The notes under the pieces were generated by a model. That model saw only the letters and a program-made list of their open reading frames with translations. It made no database searches and was not told the origin of the DNA. 64,000 bases of DNA from Oxyruncus cristatus. Lineage: Eukaryota; Chordata; Aves; Passeriformes; Cotingidae. The position numbers and the translations under genes are program-made. The stretch is taken from assembly GCA_013399855.1 (NCBI GenBank), contig VXAY01002465.1:702685-766684 (forward strand). The letters are read 5' to 3'. Positions 27,773 to 39,972 of this stretch are shown piece by piece (within the stretch, counting starts at the first letter, position 1; the number at the start of each line of letters is the position of its first letter).

Positions 27773-27830
27773 GATAAACACAGAGTCTGCGTTTATCATG
27801 TCTGTGTTTACCATGGGCATGGTAAACACA
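27773..27830 (+). promoter_or_regulatory. Nested inverted repeats with forkhead-like sites
   Basis: GATAAAC (27773-27779) faces GTTTATC (27791-27797). TGTGTTTACCATG (27803-27815) and CATGGTAAACACA (27818-27830) form a perfect 13-bp inverted repeat with a 2-base spacer. Each arm contains a forkhead-type core (GTAAACA, ATAAACA). Function is inferred. Confidence 0.4.
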
Positions 27831-28107
27831 TCAGGAAGAGTGTATTTTTTAATGGCTGTGTATTATATTTCTGTTGCTTACAACTGTCAGCACAGGGACA
27901 GAATGGTTTTGGATGTGACCAGGCAGCTGTCTCTGGGAGGCCTATAGATAGCAGCTTCCTTGGGTAGCACGTTTTCAGCTCCTCCAAACAGATTTATCAA
28001 GCATCTTTACTGTCTCAACACTGCCAGCTCAAATGACTTCTCAAGGAGCTTTGGTTATGCAAGCTTTTAAAAGGTGCATTGTTTTTTCTATTTGTTTCTT
28101 TTTCTCT

Positions 28108-28131
28108 CTGTGTGTGTGTGTGTGTGTGTGC
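28108..28131 (+). repeat. (TG)n microsatellite
   Basis: About 11 TG units ending in GCGCG, in PPM1E intron 1. Confidence 0.95.
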
Positions 28132-29669
28132 GCGCTGGGGTTTTTTTTAGTAACTCGCTGCAGCAGCTAAAATCTAGTGCAGGGTTTCGCCATGTGTTAG
28201 GAAAAAAACCCTCTACTCTATTTGTCCACCGTGACCAGGCTTTAAATAAGCATCAAAACTTTCCCCAGCTGTGCAGAGCAGCAGAACAGCACGGGTCAGG
28301 GCCACGCTCTGAGTGAGGAGAACCTGCAGAGACAGGAGCTGGAAATAGCATCTGCTTGGCAGAGTTAGAAGACACATCCATAATCACTCAGGGGTCTTGG
28401 ACTGCTTCACAAAACATTGCTCTCTGGGTCCTGTGTGACCTAGAGGAGTCAGGAGACAAACAGAAGCCCCTCAGCTGGCTCCATGTCCTTCTGGAAGGCC
28501 ATGGAAACAGGAGGTGGATGAAGGGAGGGCTGGATAAACAGCCAAAGGACCTTCCCAGAGAATTCTCTGCTGCAGTTCGCAGCATGGGAACTTCCAATAA
28601 TAAAAGCTGTAAAGGCTTCTTCAAAGAGCTTCCAGGCTGGATCTGAAGCTCCATCTGGAAGAAATCTCATGGGACTTGGGAGTGTTTTGTAAATACAGGC
28701 TGGGGACAAACGAGGTTTTACTTGAATTGAACCTGGCAAAACTTGCTTTCTAACAAGAACTTGTAACAGGCCACATGAACAGGAGTGTTTCCTAAACTGT
28801 ATCCCTGGTGTAATGTCTCTTGGAAAGGGTGCAGTTAGCTTGTCATCCCTACAAAGTCTTTTACTAGCACAGTAAATTATAGGCCTTTGGGGAATGTGCT
28901 GTACTTGGCTCTTTTCGGGTCATGTTCTTGGTCTTGGATTGCTGTGTGAAACCAAACACGCTGCTTTATCCTGTTCGCCCGTGGATTTGTTTTGTGCTTC
29001 AGCAGATTGAATAGCATTTCTATTTAAATCGTGCTTCATTCTAACTGAAACAATTGCTGTTCTGTAGTGTCAGGGGATTCTTGAGGTAACAGGAACACTG
29101 TATGTTTGGTGATTTGCTGACCGTTTTGGCCTTTGAAAGCACCAGTAGGTTTCGGTCCATTTTCCTGGCTTTGTTTGGGTCAGTGATGCCTCATCAGTTA
29201 CTCCAGACCGTGACAGTGTTCCGTGTTTTCAGCACTGGTGGCCCTCTTTGGTGTTTTGCTGAGGGGTAGTACCATGTCTGCAGCATCAGCAGATCCAGGA
29301 CATCAGCATCACTGACTTTAAGGACTTTGTTTTGTGCTTTTCCCCTTTTGAGATGCATCAGCTTTTGTAGGAGTGTGTTGGTGTGGTGCAGCTCTTGCTG
29401 CCCACGAGTTATCAGCTACCTCAGACTGAACCTGCCTCTCTAAAGCTGTTGTTTGCCTGTATGTTCCACTTAGCACTTCTGGCAGCATCTGAGAACAGAG
29501 AACAGACAAAAAAGTATGAAAGGTCCATAAATCTTCTATAGATTGAAAATATCTCCCACTCTCATCTTGATATTTTTCCCCTCAGTTGTGCTCTTATCAA
29601 GAAATTCCAGAGTACTTTATGAACACTGAATTAAGCCTCCTACAGCCTTCCTCCCTCTCCTCCTCTCCC

Positions 29670-29800
29670 CAAGGAAATGACATTATCATCCCTTGTTTGT
29701 AGATGAGGAATGAAGGTCTGAGTGGTGAAGTGACTCGTCCAAGGTCAGTGGCACAGCTATGAATAGACAAAGGCATTTTAGCTCTCAGCTCTCTGCTAAA
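29670..29800 (-). mobile_element. MIR-like SINE remnant
   Basis: Reads ATTATCATCCCTTGTTTGTA, GATGAGGAATGAAGGTCTGA and GTGACTCGTCCAAGGTCAGT, followed by GGCACAGCTATGA. This follows the order of the antisense MIR core (TTATCCCCATTTTACAGATGAGG..GACTTGCCCAAGGTCAC). Confidence 0.65.
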
Positions 29801-31995
29801 CAAGATCGTGCCCTCCCGGTTCCAATTTGTCAAACTTAATGACTAATAGCATTTGAGCATCCAGAATGGGACAGAAGAATTTATTTTCAGCAGGTAACCC
29901 CTCGTTGTGCCAGCAGCAGGATGCAAGGCTCCTCCAGTCCCCACGGATCCTGTCTGCCCAGAGCAGGGGTCGTTGCTGTTTGTGTGCGATGCTGTGGGTG
30001 CTCACATGATGCAAACAAAGCTCCCAGACCTGAGTCTTCATTTGTCTTGGTGGAACAGTAATGAAGTGTCCTGAGAGCGGTTTGACTCCAACAGCCACGT
30101 TAAAGGAAGTAAAAACCCTCCAGTGCAGTCTACTGCACCTTGAAGGGGAAAAGTAATTCAACTAAAGTCCTCCCGGGAGCCAAGGACGAGAAGTAAATTT
30201 TGAGTTGAGCTAATCAGGAAGAGGGAAGTCATCTGTCTGCATCTGGTCACTTCCCTGCTCACATGGACAGCCCTGTAACAGCCACATAAGAAGCTTTGTG
30301 ATCAACAAATGCCAAGGCCAATTAATTCCTGGGCCAGCAGCTGTTATTATTAGGACAAAGAGTGGCCAGACATAGAAGGAAAGCCTTCAGCTGATTTATT
30401 TTCTCTACCTTTCCCCTCAAAATCGATCAGTTGCTCAAACCCCAGTGGTGAATTCCCATGCAATAAGAATTTTAAATTTGCCATCTCCCTTTCTTTTAGT
30501 AGGAGAGCTTAGATTAGATTTAGAGCACAGAGGAATAGCTCAGAAAAAAAAATTAGAAAGTCTTCCCCTCTTTAATGCTATCAGGATGGAGCAGAGTTGT
30601 GTGTTAAGCTGGTAACATAATAATATGTGGGCTGAGTTAAACCCACCTCAGACTGTTTTTCTCAAACTTAATTGATGGAAACAGCCCACTTTTAGGCTTC
30701 ATTTATTACCTTACCAGAGTTATTCCAGGACTGCTGCAATGCAACTGTGGGTGTTCTAAACACACCTACGCTGCTAGAGAATCAGGAAGGATGTACTTAA
30801 AATCCTCTAATTTATCTAATAACATCTTTAGCAGCTTTTTGTGTAGGTTTAGCATTGTAATGGAAATGCAGTCCTTGGCTTGATAAAGAGCTGCTCTGTG
30901 GAATTCTGGCACTGGCTACTGGGGACATGTAAATAGCACTTGGAGCTGGTTGGGGAAGTTCTCTGTCCAGCTCCATAACCCTGTAAATGCACCTTTCAAT
31001 TGTATCATCTGTCACTGAGGTTAAAATAATATCTAAAGTTCCAGCTATGAGCGTTCCTGACTCTGGATCTTCATAGATGTGGCTGTTCCACCTTCCAAGC
31101 CTAGGCAGAGCAGAATGTCCTCATGTCAGGGATATTTCTTCTCTGCTGTTTAGGTCCCAAGGCTCTATTTTAGCAACTGCTGTTGCCCCAGTTCTTAACC
31201 AGGTTCCCTCTTTGCCCATCAGGGAGGGATTGTTTATAAGGGACACAGAACAAGTTTGGTTCTCCTAAAAAGTTGAGCTGGTCAGGGTAAGCCTTGGAGT
31301 GGGAAAGCAGCTCAGGTTCCTGCGGTGTTGATCACTGCTGACACAATTATTCTATCCCAGGCATTCTATTCCCTTTTTCTGTAACATGGGAATCACATGT
31401 AGCATGACCAGTAACCAGCATCACCACTCTGGAGTCTTTGGGCTCGTAACAGACACGAAAAACCTGCACTTTTTGAGCTCAATAAAGGCGGGAAAGACAA
31501 GACAGAGAATCAGCTCCCACACGCGCCACAAGTAATGGAGCTCCCGGGGTGTTTTCCTCCTGTTGATCCCAGGCATTGCTGTAGGTAAATAGGATCAGAG
31601 TTCCCGTGTTGTGCTGGGAAGAGCCATCCTAAGGCAGCTGATTTCCCCAGCAGCCGAGGTTCATTGGCGCAGCTGAGGCTGGAGCGCTGCGTGAGCGGAA
31701 TGCTCGGCTCTCATTCCAGGGAAGGCCCTTACACGGGCCGGTAACGTGGCGTGAGGGGCCCTGCAGAACATCAAGGGCCAGTGCTGGTCTCATGGACAGT
31801 GTTGGGCAAAGCCATTCATTGCTAATCATACACTGAAATCATTTCTGGATAAGTTGAATGGTAAATTCTAAGGGCTGGAGGGCTTACCCTGTGTGTATAT
31901 TCTAAATCTGACTGTTCGTAGCAGCATTTGGCACCAAGAATCTGGAAAACTTGGTGGCAAAATGGCTTTTCCAAACAACCCAGGTGTAGCAATCC

Positions 31996-31999
<4 letters not shown>

Positions 32000-32034
<35 letters not shown>
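32000..32034 (+). repeat. 35-T homopolymer
   Basis: Uninterrupted T run. On the minus strand it would be a poly(A) tail; see findings. No AATAAA is visible upstream of it on the minus strand within 60 bp. Confidence 0.95.
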
Positions 32035-32035
<1 letters not shown>

Positions 32036-33156
32036 TGGAATTCAGATTCCCTCTGAAGCTACGGCATGTGGGAAAGTTTGGGGGGCTTTTCCCTGGCAGT
32101 GAACCAGTGGAGAATGGAAGTGACAGTCACCATGTGCTTCTCAGGCTCCAGAACGAAGCCTGATGAGTCCAGTTCTGTGTGTAGAAGTTTTCCTGCTCTG
32201 GATTTGGTTGGAATGATGTATCTATTTAGCATCCCCTCTCCAACCATACTAAAAACATCCCACCAGACTTACTGGGCACAAGCAGAAGGAATAGGTTCAG
32301 GAAGTGCATGTGCTCATTGCCTGTTCCCTGGACTTCTGACATGGAATTCTCCTGTTGATGGACAGTTTCTGAGACTGGAATTGGCTCCTATGTCTCTGCC
32401 TGGCCCTGTGACAGGAAACATGTCTCCTGGAGGACATCAATTGTATCTATGGAAACTGGAAGTTTCAGACTGTGTCAGGAGACACCTGGAGAAGTTCAGG
32501 CTGACCACTGGGAAATACGAAGTCATACATAAATTAGGAGGTATTAAACTCCTCCTGAATGAGAGGATGTACGTTAAAGGGGCCTCGGTTTGCTATAGAT
32601 TAATTAATCTTGGGAGATACCAGGTTTAATTAAGATACAGTGAGTTAAAGCCACTTCACTTTGCATAGAGATCATTCACAAGGGAACTTTTTAACCTTAT
32701 GCCTCCTATGGCTTAGCCTTAACTTTCAGTGCCCCTCGGAGAGGCCTTGGACACCAGAATCTGAGGACTTTTCCTATCTTTAGGAATCCTGACTCCAGTT
32801 CTTCGGGGAAACTGGACAGATTGGGCTGAAGATAAAAGTGTATCATGCACGTGCAGAAAACGTGTGGTAAACCAGGGCTGCGTGACAGGCCCTGCAGGAG
32901 GGCTCAAGTCCAGGTTCGAAAAGCGTTTAAATAGAGGTTATGAAATAGAACATTAAAACCTGAGAAACGGGGAACTTAAGAGTGAAACAGGGTTACCAAA
33001 ATCCACAGGGTGAGTCTGAGGTCTTGCTGCAGGTTGTGGCGCTGCCTGGCAAAGAAGAGTCTTGGCGGAAAATAGTCACTTATTTCCCTGGCTGTGAGTT
33101 ACCCCCCAGGATCAGACTAAAATATCTTCCGGTGTGTTTGTCTTTTTCTTTTGCAG

Positions 33157-33275
33157 TAATTGCCCCTCGTTTTTGGCCGCTGCTTTAGCAAGAGCAACGT
33201 CAGATGAGGTCCTCCAGAGCGATCTCTCGGCACATTTCCTACCAAAGCACGTGGACAACGCGGACGGGATCATCC
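33157..33275 (+). CDS. PPM1E: PPM1E exon 2
   Basis: The exon begins with the last base of a split codon after a strong acceptor (pyrimidine tract then TTTTGCAG) and ends before GTAAG. Its 39 full codons start [20 protein letters not shown] and continue to HVDNADGII. This is the helical segment just before the phosphatase domain and is nearly identical to mammalian PPM1E in its first 27 residues. The last ten residues before the junction are variable. The donor leaves one base of a codon that exon 3 completes as Gln. Confidence 0.95.
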
Positions 33276-33344
33276 GTAAGTCCTGCCATGGGCGGGGGGG
33301 TCTGTCATTGACACTGCAACGCTCTGCAGACAATTCGTAGATTT

Positions 33345-33610
33345 TTAAGGTCAGCTTTGACCTCGGTGATCCTCTAGTCTGGCCACCTGAGTTTCATTAA
33401 TTCCTCAAATTAGTTCCTCCTACCGGCCAGCTAAACGAAGTTGGACTGGATTTCTGGTGGAGGAATATCCCTTTCCGATGTAAAAAAGATTAATGGAGAA
33501 TTCCCTACCGCTCCTGATACAGGTAGTGACTAATTTCTTAGTCAAAGCTTTCTCATTTTGAAATAACTCCTTTCTTTTAAGTGCACCTTCCAGGCTGTGT
33601 CTGATGGCCC
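33345..33610 (-). mobile_element. Ancient CR1-like remnant
   Basis: Similar layout to older CR1 families in antisense: GACCTCGGTGATCCTCTAGT, then AATGGAGAATTCCCTACCGC and GTGCACCTTCCAGGCTG. It starts about 70 bp after PPM1E exon 2. Called from order of motifs only. Confidence 0.5.
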
Positions 33611-34763
33611 TGAATTTCTTTATCAGCACTTTAGACCATGTGGTTCTGCTGGCAAGTGCTAGTTGTCCTCCCTCATCCTTGGAGCAAAGTCAAATACATG
33701 TGGGAAGAGAGAATTTAATTCTGAATTATTTCAGCCAGTATAGTTTTTACTATGGCTTGACATTTTTTTGATATAGTTTTAGCAAAAGATAGTATAAAGA
33801 GATCTCAGGATTAAAAGGAAAAAAAAAAAATCTTTTTCCTCATTTGTCTTCGTTGGCTGCGAAGATTTTTGCAGCATCCAGCTCAAGGTCATGCACCTGA
33901 AATCATTACAGGGCTCTGCTGGCCTAAATAACCTTGAAAAAATGCTGGGTTGCTCGTTACAACAAAGAACAATGTTTCTCACATATATTGACAGAAATTC
34001 TGTTGTTTGATCTTAAAAATACAGTCACCAAACCACTTTGTCCATTCCTTCCTTTTTTGATTTAAAAAAAAAAAAAAAAAAAAGGCGAATTATTCCGGGG
34101 ATAAGGAGGATCTATAAATCTGGCTCTTCAAAAAGGAAGATTCAGCTGCATTCCCCAGAGGGCTCTGGAAACCTGAGAAACAGAAAAACATGCTCTGGGT
34201 TCCCTTTCTGTAGGTATTGCTGCCTCCTCCTGCTGAGCAGGTAAATGGAATAGATTTGTCATTGTTCTGACTGAGCAGCCTTCATTAATTTCAAATTGAG
34301 ATCTCTGAGATGTGCATAAATATTTGACAGTCTCCAAGGAAATGTTGACTAAGCCTCCACACAGAATATCTAAAGAATTCAACAAAAAAGAAAAAGAAAA
34401 GGAAAAGAAAAAAAAAACAACCCACCACAAACCCCTCACACCTACAGAAATTGCCATTCAAATATATCTGAGTCTGGGAGACAGATGCAAACGTAGATGG
34501 AGATGGGAACAGACTGGAGCAGGCACTAAGAATAGCACTCCAGATGCAGTTTGTTGAGGTGAATTGTCATGGTGAAGGTACTTGGAAATAAAATATCCCC
34601 TCACTGATGCAATGTGAAAAGTTTAATTGAGAAGATAAAGGCAGAGGAAGAGAGAGAACATCTTCTGGCCCATAGTAAAGCAAAGGTTTCATACAAACAC
34701 CGCAATTCCAAATAGTGTGCCATAAATGATAATTTTCCAAAAACAGAACATGAGCTCAGGTGA

Positions 34764-34925
34764 TCACGGAATTAGGGCCACAGAATGGTTGGGGTTGGAA
34801 GGGACCTTAAAGGCCACCCAGTTCCACCCCCTGCCATGGGCAGGGATGCCACTCACCAGCCCAGGTTGCTCCAGGCTCCATCCAACCTGGCCCTGGACAC
34901 TTCCAGGAATGGGGCAGCCACAGCA
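34764..34925 (-). mobile_element. CR1 LINE 3' fragment (short)
   Basis: Plus strand shows AGAATGGTTGGGGTTGGAAG, CCCCTGCCATGGGCAGGGAT and CCAACCTGGCCCTGGACACT, the antisense CR1 tail. It is cut off near 34925, after the GGGGCAGCCACAG sequence. Confidence 0.88.
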
Positions 34926-37884
34926 CAGCCAGGGCTCCTTTAGTGCTTCCTCACCCGGTGATGGAAGGTTTGGCCTGGAAAAGCAGAACAAATCTGGGGG
35001 AATAGGGCAGGACTGAAGATTTCATTGCAGAACTCCATCCTAATGAGCCTTCCTAGAGGAGTCCTTCGAGAAACCTGGGCGGGAAGTTCGAGGAGACCTG
35101 CCCTCCCTGCTGCCACACAGGGAGACTGTCATGCTTTGAAAGAAAACAGAGGAAACTGCAGCAGGTGATAAAAATGGGATTTCTACATCTCGAAGTTTTG
35201 TGCTCAGAGTTCACTGTGCTGTTTGTGAAATCAAGCTGAATTCAGCTGGCTGGTTTTAATATCCACTTCTGTCAGTGTTTCTTATGAACCCAGGAAGATT
35301 TTTACTCTGTGTAATACAAGGAGACATTTACCTGATTTACCTCAAATTTGAATTTGCCAGGGGAAAAAAAAAAGCCATTTCAAATTTCCTTAGTGGCACA
35401 TTTTCACTCTGAGAACTGCAACGTGACAAATCGTGTCACAGACTTTGGGGTGCTAAAAGCAGTTATGGGTGGGCTGGTAGAAGGGAAATTAGAAACTTCC
35501 TGAAAGAAGAGGGCAAATCTTAAATGAAGGAGAACTGCTTTGAATGCAGGAATCCAGGAATATGGGCTTGTTATATTTGGTGTGACTGTGTGTCTTTGGA
35601 TATCAAGAACAGAATCTGAGTCACAGGCCATGACTGACTCTTCCAGTTGGAGAGGAGCAAGAGAGTTTCCATGAGAACTGAAAGATGTTGGATTTCTTTT
35701 TTGAAAGGTTGGGTTAAGGACCCTTAGTTTTGGGTTGTTGTGTGGAGGTAGATAATCACATGGAAGCTTGGCATTGTTAAGGAACCACCAAAGGAGGCTG
35801 GATAGGAGGGACTGTGTGACACGGGGGTGGTATCTAAAATATCTAAAACATCCAGCAGACATCACAAAGCAAATCACACCATCCCATTCCCCAGCCCTTC
35901 CAGGGACTGGGAGATAGGATTACTGCAGCCAAGACACAAAGGGACCATGGACTAGTCAGAGTTCCCAGATTGAGGAAAACCTTGGCCATTGGTCTACAAA
36001 CGTGGGTTCTGACCCCTGTTGTCAAACTGTCAGTGTTTTCAAGACAAGTCATAAAATATGGTACTAAAAAGCAGGATCTAATTCCTGGTGTTCTTCCTGC
36101 CCTGATTTTGCCCTAAGAGTCAGTCTTTGGGAACAACAGTGCCTGAGCTGGATTTCCCACTGGCTGTGGTGCAGTGAAGCACTACTTCCAACCTTGGGGA
36201 GTGTGGAGCAGCAGGAGGGAAATGAAATTCTCCGTGACACAACCGCAGTGACAGCTGAGTCAGCTCTGGCTCAGGGCAGCAACATTAACAATTGATGAGT
36301 AATTTCCAGCTGTGAGGGGGTGGGTTAACCATTGTGGGCCCTTTCTGCTGTTTTAGCCTCAAGAGCAGTTACTGATGATGCCAACACTACATATATTCCC
36401 GCTGGGAAGGGTGTTGAGGATCTGAGCACGGCCAGTGGGTTCACTCCTGTCCTCCCTCAGAACGACACTGTGACACTGTGAGGTGGAACAGCCACGTGAC
36501 ATTCACATGTACATTGACATGGACCCCACTTCCCTTTGCCCAGAAATGGAGGAGCAAGTCTGGGGGGTTCCCTCTGGAAAATATCACTTGGACACATCAG
36601 GTTGTACGTTCTCACTCTTTAAACACGTGACCAGCAAAGAGGTTTCTGGTGGCACTGGGGAGAGCAGGACGGGTGCTCTGAGGAACTGGTGCCCGTTACT
36701 TGTGGCGGTGGTGGGATGACCCACTTGTTGGATTCCCACCACTTGTTTTTAAAGCTGTGAGGTCAAGAAGCTAAGACTCCTTTTGGTCATATGTACAGTG
36801 TATTTCCAGCTTCATGGCTGCTCTTGCGGATCAAACTTGGACCAGCTCGTGATCAACAGAGCTGGGAATGTATCTTGGCCCCCTGGTCACTGTAGCACAC
36901 ATTTTGTGTAGGCCTAGGTCAGAAATTAGTAAATGCTGCTTTTAGGCTCTTCACAGAATTCCTGTGAACCAGGAGATGCTGTAACACTCCCCTCTCCTCC
37001 CTCTCTTTGAGCCCCTCCCCATCCAGGAATGATTGGCACTCGTGGATTGCTGCCTTCAGCTTTCAAGATCTCTGGCTTTGGTGAACAATCGTGAACAAAG
37101 AGATTTTGATGTGTTCAGCTCTGATTATTTCCTGTTTTTCTGCCCTGAATTTCAGAACAAATGTCAAGTGCCTGAGTTTTCACATTTTAAAATGCCTGTT
37201 TCTCAGGAGTGACAGTTCAGCGTTTCCCTAAATTTGAGACCTTTGTGGTTTTCTCACTTGCTCATGCAGATTTCTTTGACACAGCGTCGCCAGGAGTGCA
37301 GAAATAATAAGAAATCTGGAAATAACTGAGGCAGCACCTGAGTTGTGGGCTGCTGAAAGTGTGCCCTGCCAGAACACCTTGAAGTAACACTGCTAATTTC
37401 TGTAGATTATTTCCACTGCACTGCCTCGGCTCTGCAGTGAAATGGTGTTTAGAATAGAGAACTTGGTCCCAAACCAATCTCTCGTTGTTATGGATGGTGG
37501 GTTTTGTACGTGGCACTACGTGCCGTGACAAAGTCCTCGTCCGAGCTGCAGCACCCCGGGCAGAGTGGCACGGGGGGATTGGATGCTGAGGGAAAAGTAC
37601 TTGCTTTTCATTTTTGCCTGATGCTGCAAATGAGCTCCCCAAAGGCACAGGGAAGTGTTTAAGTTAAAAAGGCAAACAAACAATGAGCTGCTTACTGATG
37701 AATGCTGATTATGGTGCGTTTGGCTTCCCCTTTTCATGCCTCAGAGCCCAGAATTTCCCTGCTGACATCCATTTCAGCTGCTTGGCTAAAACGGTTTTGT
37801 TTCATCTCCGCGATGGATGCAAGGGGAAAAAATTTCAATTAGTAACACTCTCAGCCTTTCATTTGTGGTTTGTGCCTTCCCCAG

Positions 37885-38084
37885 AGATCGAGACAGTGAA
37901 GTTGGCCCGCCTGGTTTTTAGCAAACTGCACGAGATCTGCAGCAACTGGGTGAAAGACTTCCCCCTGCAGCCCAAGCCCCACCGCTACTACGAGACGTCC
38001 ATCCACGCCATCAAGAACATGCGCAGGAAGATGGAAGACAAGCACGTCTGCATCCCTGACTTCAACATGCTCTTCAACCTCGAG
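37885..38084 (+). CDS. PPM1E: PPM1E exon 3
   Basis: 200 bp, acceptor TTCCCCAG, donor GTGAGC. It encodes [20 protein letters not shown], then [18 protein letters not shown] and [20 protein letters not shown], ending FNMLFNLE. The start of the PP2C catalytic fold is here: the RRKMEDKH segment is the conserved first-strand motif (R-x-x-M-E-D), whose Glu and Asp take part in metal and phosphate binding in the family. It joins exon 4 in phase 0. The reading is also open upstream of the exon, which is not evidence of a longer exon because the acceptor is strong and the upstream residues do not match. Confidence 0.97.
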
Positions 38085-39783
38085 GTGAGCACAGATCACC
38101 TGGGGGACAGGTCGTGTGAGAATGGTTTCCATTTCTGGGGAAATTGGGGGGTCTTCTGTTGAGGAGATGAAATGGGACGGGCCTGAGGAGGGTTGGCAGC
38201 CCAGGGACACTCGTGGTGGTGGGTTAGTTCAGTTGGTATTGTGTAACCACAGCGTGACAGGCAGCTCTCACAGAGGGTTCATGCAACACAACAGCCACTT
38301 CCACAGGTTTCTGGTGAAATGTCGCCTGACCAAACAAAGTCTGTACCTGGCCCGTCTGGTGCCAGGCAGTGGCTCAAGGACCGACCTGCCTTTGTGCAGA
38401 GAGCAGCCCTGCTCTTGTGAGGGGGAACTGAGGCACTTGGAGTACCGTGAGATCAGCCAAGGCTGGAGCCTCCCACTGGCTGAGGATGCCCAGGGCTAGG
38501 AGATCATCACCTGTGGCAAAGACAAAGCGGGTCACCTTACAGTCCATCACTGAAGCCAGCTGGCAACCAGGGGGAGGTCTGTTCTGCCTTTCAGCCCTTC
38601 CTCCTGGGAGGAAGAAGCCAAAAGCAAGAATAAGGACAGAAAGTAAAAAAAAACCCCAAACAGACACAAAACTTACAGGACAATGGGGTGCAGCTCACAC
38701 GAGAATCTACCAACATGAATGGTTTAGTGGAACTGGGGTCCTTCCACCCCATTAATTTCCTTCTGTGGCCATTGGTCAGACACTCACTCTTGCTCTTCCC
38801 TGAGATATAAAACTGGACACTGAGGAATGGAAAATAAAAGAAAGTATCAAGACTTTTACTTTTAGGATCAGATTGCTGCATAATTGCACCTTTATTACAT
38901 CCTGTCACTTTAATAACCATCTTCTGCCCCATCCACATCCTTACCTTTAAATTATATTAATGCAAACAGAGGCAGATGTTTCCTTTGCCTGTCAATTGTC
39001 AGCTTTCTTATTCCAATTTGTGTTGGAGCCCATTACCTAAAAATTACAATGTGCAAATATTCCAGTCATTGAGCTGGCTGTCAAGGTTGAATTGGCACTG
39101 TCAGTGGGTTGGTGGGGTGTGTGTGTGAATAGGCACAGGAGTTGCTGTCTCTTGGTACCGCTTTGTTTCTCTGAGCAGATAAGAGGAAGCTGAGAAAACT
39201 GACTTGAAGATGAGTGATTTTGCTGTATTTGATTTGTGAATGTAATCACAATTATCCGATGAGAGAGCACATACAGGTGGTGGTTTCTTTTCAATGACAG
39301 GCATCTAAAATGATATGTTTTAGATTTAAGAAACAAGAAGAATGAAAGCAGAGGCTTCAGATTTTAACTGTACTCTCATTTTATCCCTGGTGGATTCCAG
39401 TCTCGATGCAGACTTCATGCAAACTGTAGTGGATGTTCTTCTCTCCCTGTGGTTTTCACAGTCACAAAATCTCCTGCACAATTTGATGGGAATGGCACTT
39501 CCTATTTGAGTTGTGTGACTGAGTTGTAACAAATGGGACATAAGGAGCACTGAGAGCCCCACAGAGGTGATTCTGGCAGGCAGTATTCAACAACAAGGTG
39601 GAAGTTTCCCACTGATGCAAGTGAAGATGATCAGGGTAGTTTGTTTTTCCAGTGGAGACTCTGCCTCTAAGTCCAGTTTAATGAGGACACCACGAATCCC
39701 AAGTTCAAAGGTTTAGGACAGTCCAGCTGGCTGTTTGCATTGCTTTCCCCTGAGGTGTTTCCTCCATGCGTTTCCCTTGGCAG
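38085..39783 (+). other. PPM1E intron 3
   Basis: 1.7 kb. A short stretch near 38410-38450 containing GAACTGAGGCAC resembles an antisense MIR core, but this is weak. The rest, including 38690-39780, shows no repeat or coding feature I can name. An open frame runs from exon 3 into this intron at about 38085-38160 and is not supported as coding. Confidence 0.6.
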
Positions 39784-39972
39784 GACCAAGAAGAACAGGC
39801 CTATTTCGCGGTGTTTGACGGCCATGGGGGAGTGGATGCTGCCATTTACGCCTCCATCCACCTCCACGTGAACATGGTGCACCAGGAGATGTTCCAGCAC
39901 GACCCAGCCGAGGCTCTGTGCCGAGCCTTCCGCGTCACCGACGAGCGCTTCGTCCAGAAGGCAGCCAGGGAG
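39784..39972 (+). CDS. PPM1E: PPM1E exon 4 (catalytic, FDGHGG)
   Basis: 189 bp, 63 codons, both junctions phase 0. The translation starts [20 protein letters not shown] and ends [14 protein letters not shown]. The motif FDGHGG near the exon start is the signature of PP2C phosphatases; its Asp and Gly coordinate the two catalytic metal ions. Compared with the mammalian protein I recall, only a few substitutions occur (for example in [11 protein letters not shown]), so the enzyme core is intact. The acceptor is CTTGGCAG and the donor GTGAGG. Confidence 0.98.

Larger units (their letters stand above)
1..33156 (+). other. PPM1E intron 1 (3' part)
   Basis: More than 33 kb with no recognisable coding exon. 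It is AT-rich and punctuated by CR1 fragments (8870-9106, 13684-13992, about 17240-17520), MIR-like remnants (about 20205-20280, 24870-24960, 29670-29800), microsatellites near 1862, 21060-21195 and 28108, a polypyrimidine minisatellite at 19327-19637 and a poly(T) tract at 32000-32034. Short ORFs here have no family resemblance I can see. Several AT-rich stretches, for example 2280-2640, 5100-5450, 6940-7160, 12000-12380 and 25980-26120, look like unique, possibly conserved noncoding DNA. That is an impression only and rests on no alignment. A long first intron is usual for this gene. Confidence 0.85.
33276..37884 (+). other. PPM1E intron 2
   Basis: 4.6 kb. It holds an old CR1 remnant at about 33345-33610, an A-run at 34064-34083, and a minus-strand CR1 tail at about 34764-34925. 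The stretch 35000-37800 is single-copy-looking sequence. A 157-codon minus-strand ORF at 35404-35877 and smaller ORFs lie there without recognisable similarity. A GT-rich or ERV-like origin for 35.4-36.7 kb was considered, but no LTR boundaries, primer-binding site or retroviral motifs were found. Confidence 0.8.

Noticed and set aside
35404..36720. Possible endogenous retrovirus or novel gene (157-codon minus ORF and others)
   Set aside because: No LTR ends, primer-binding site, polypurine tract or retroviral protein motif visible; no splice structure.
37683..38162. 159-codon ORF containing PPM1E exon 3
   Set aside because: Only 37885-38084 is coding; the rest is intron on both sides of good splice sites.
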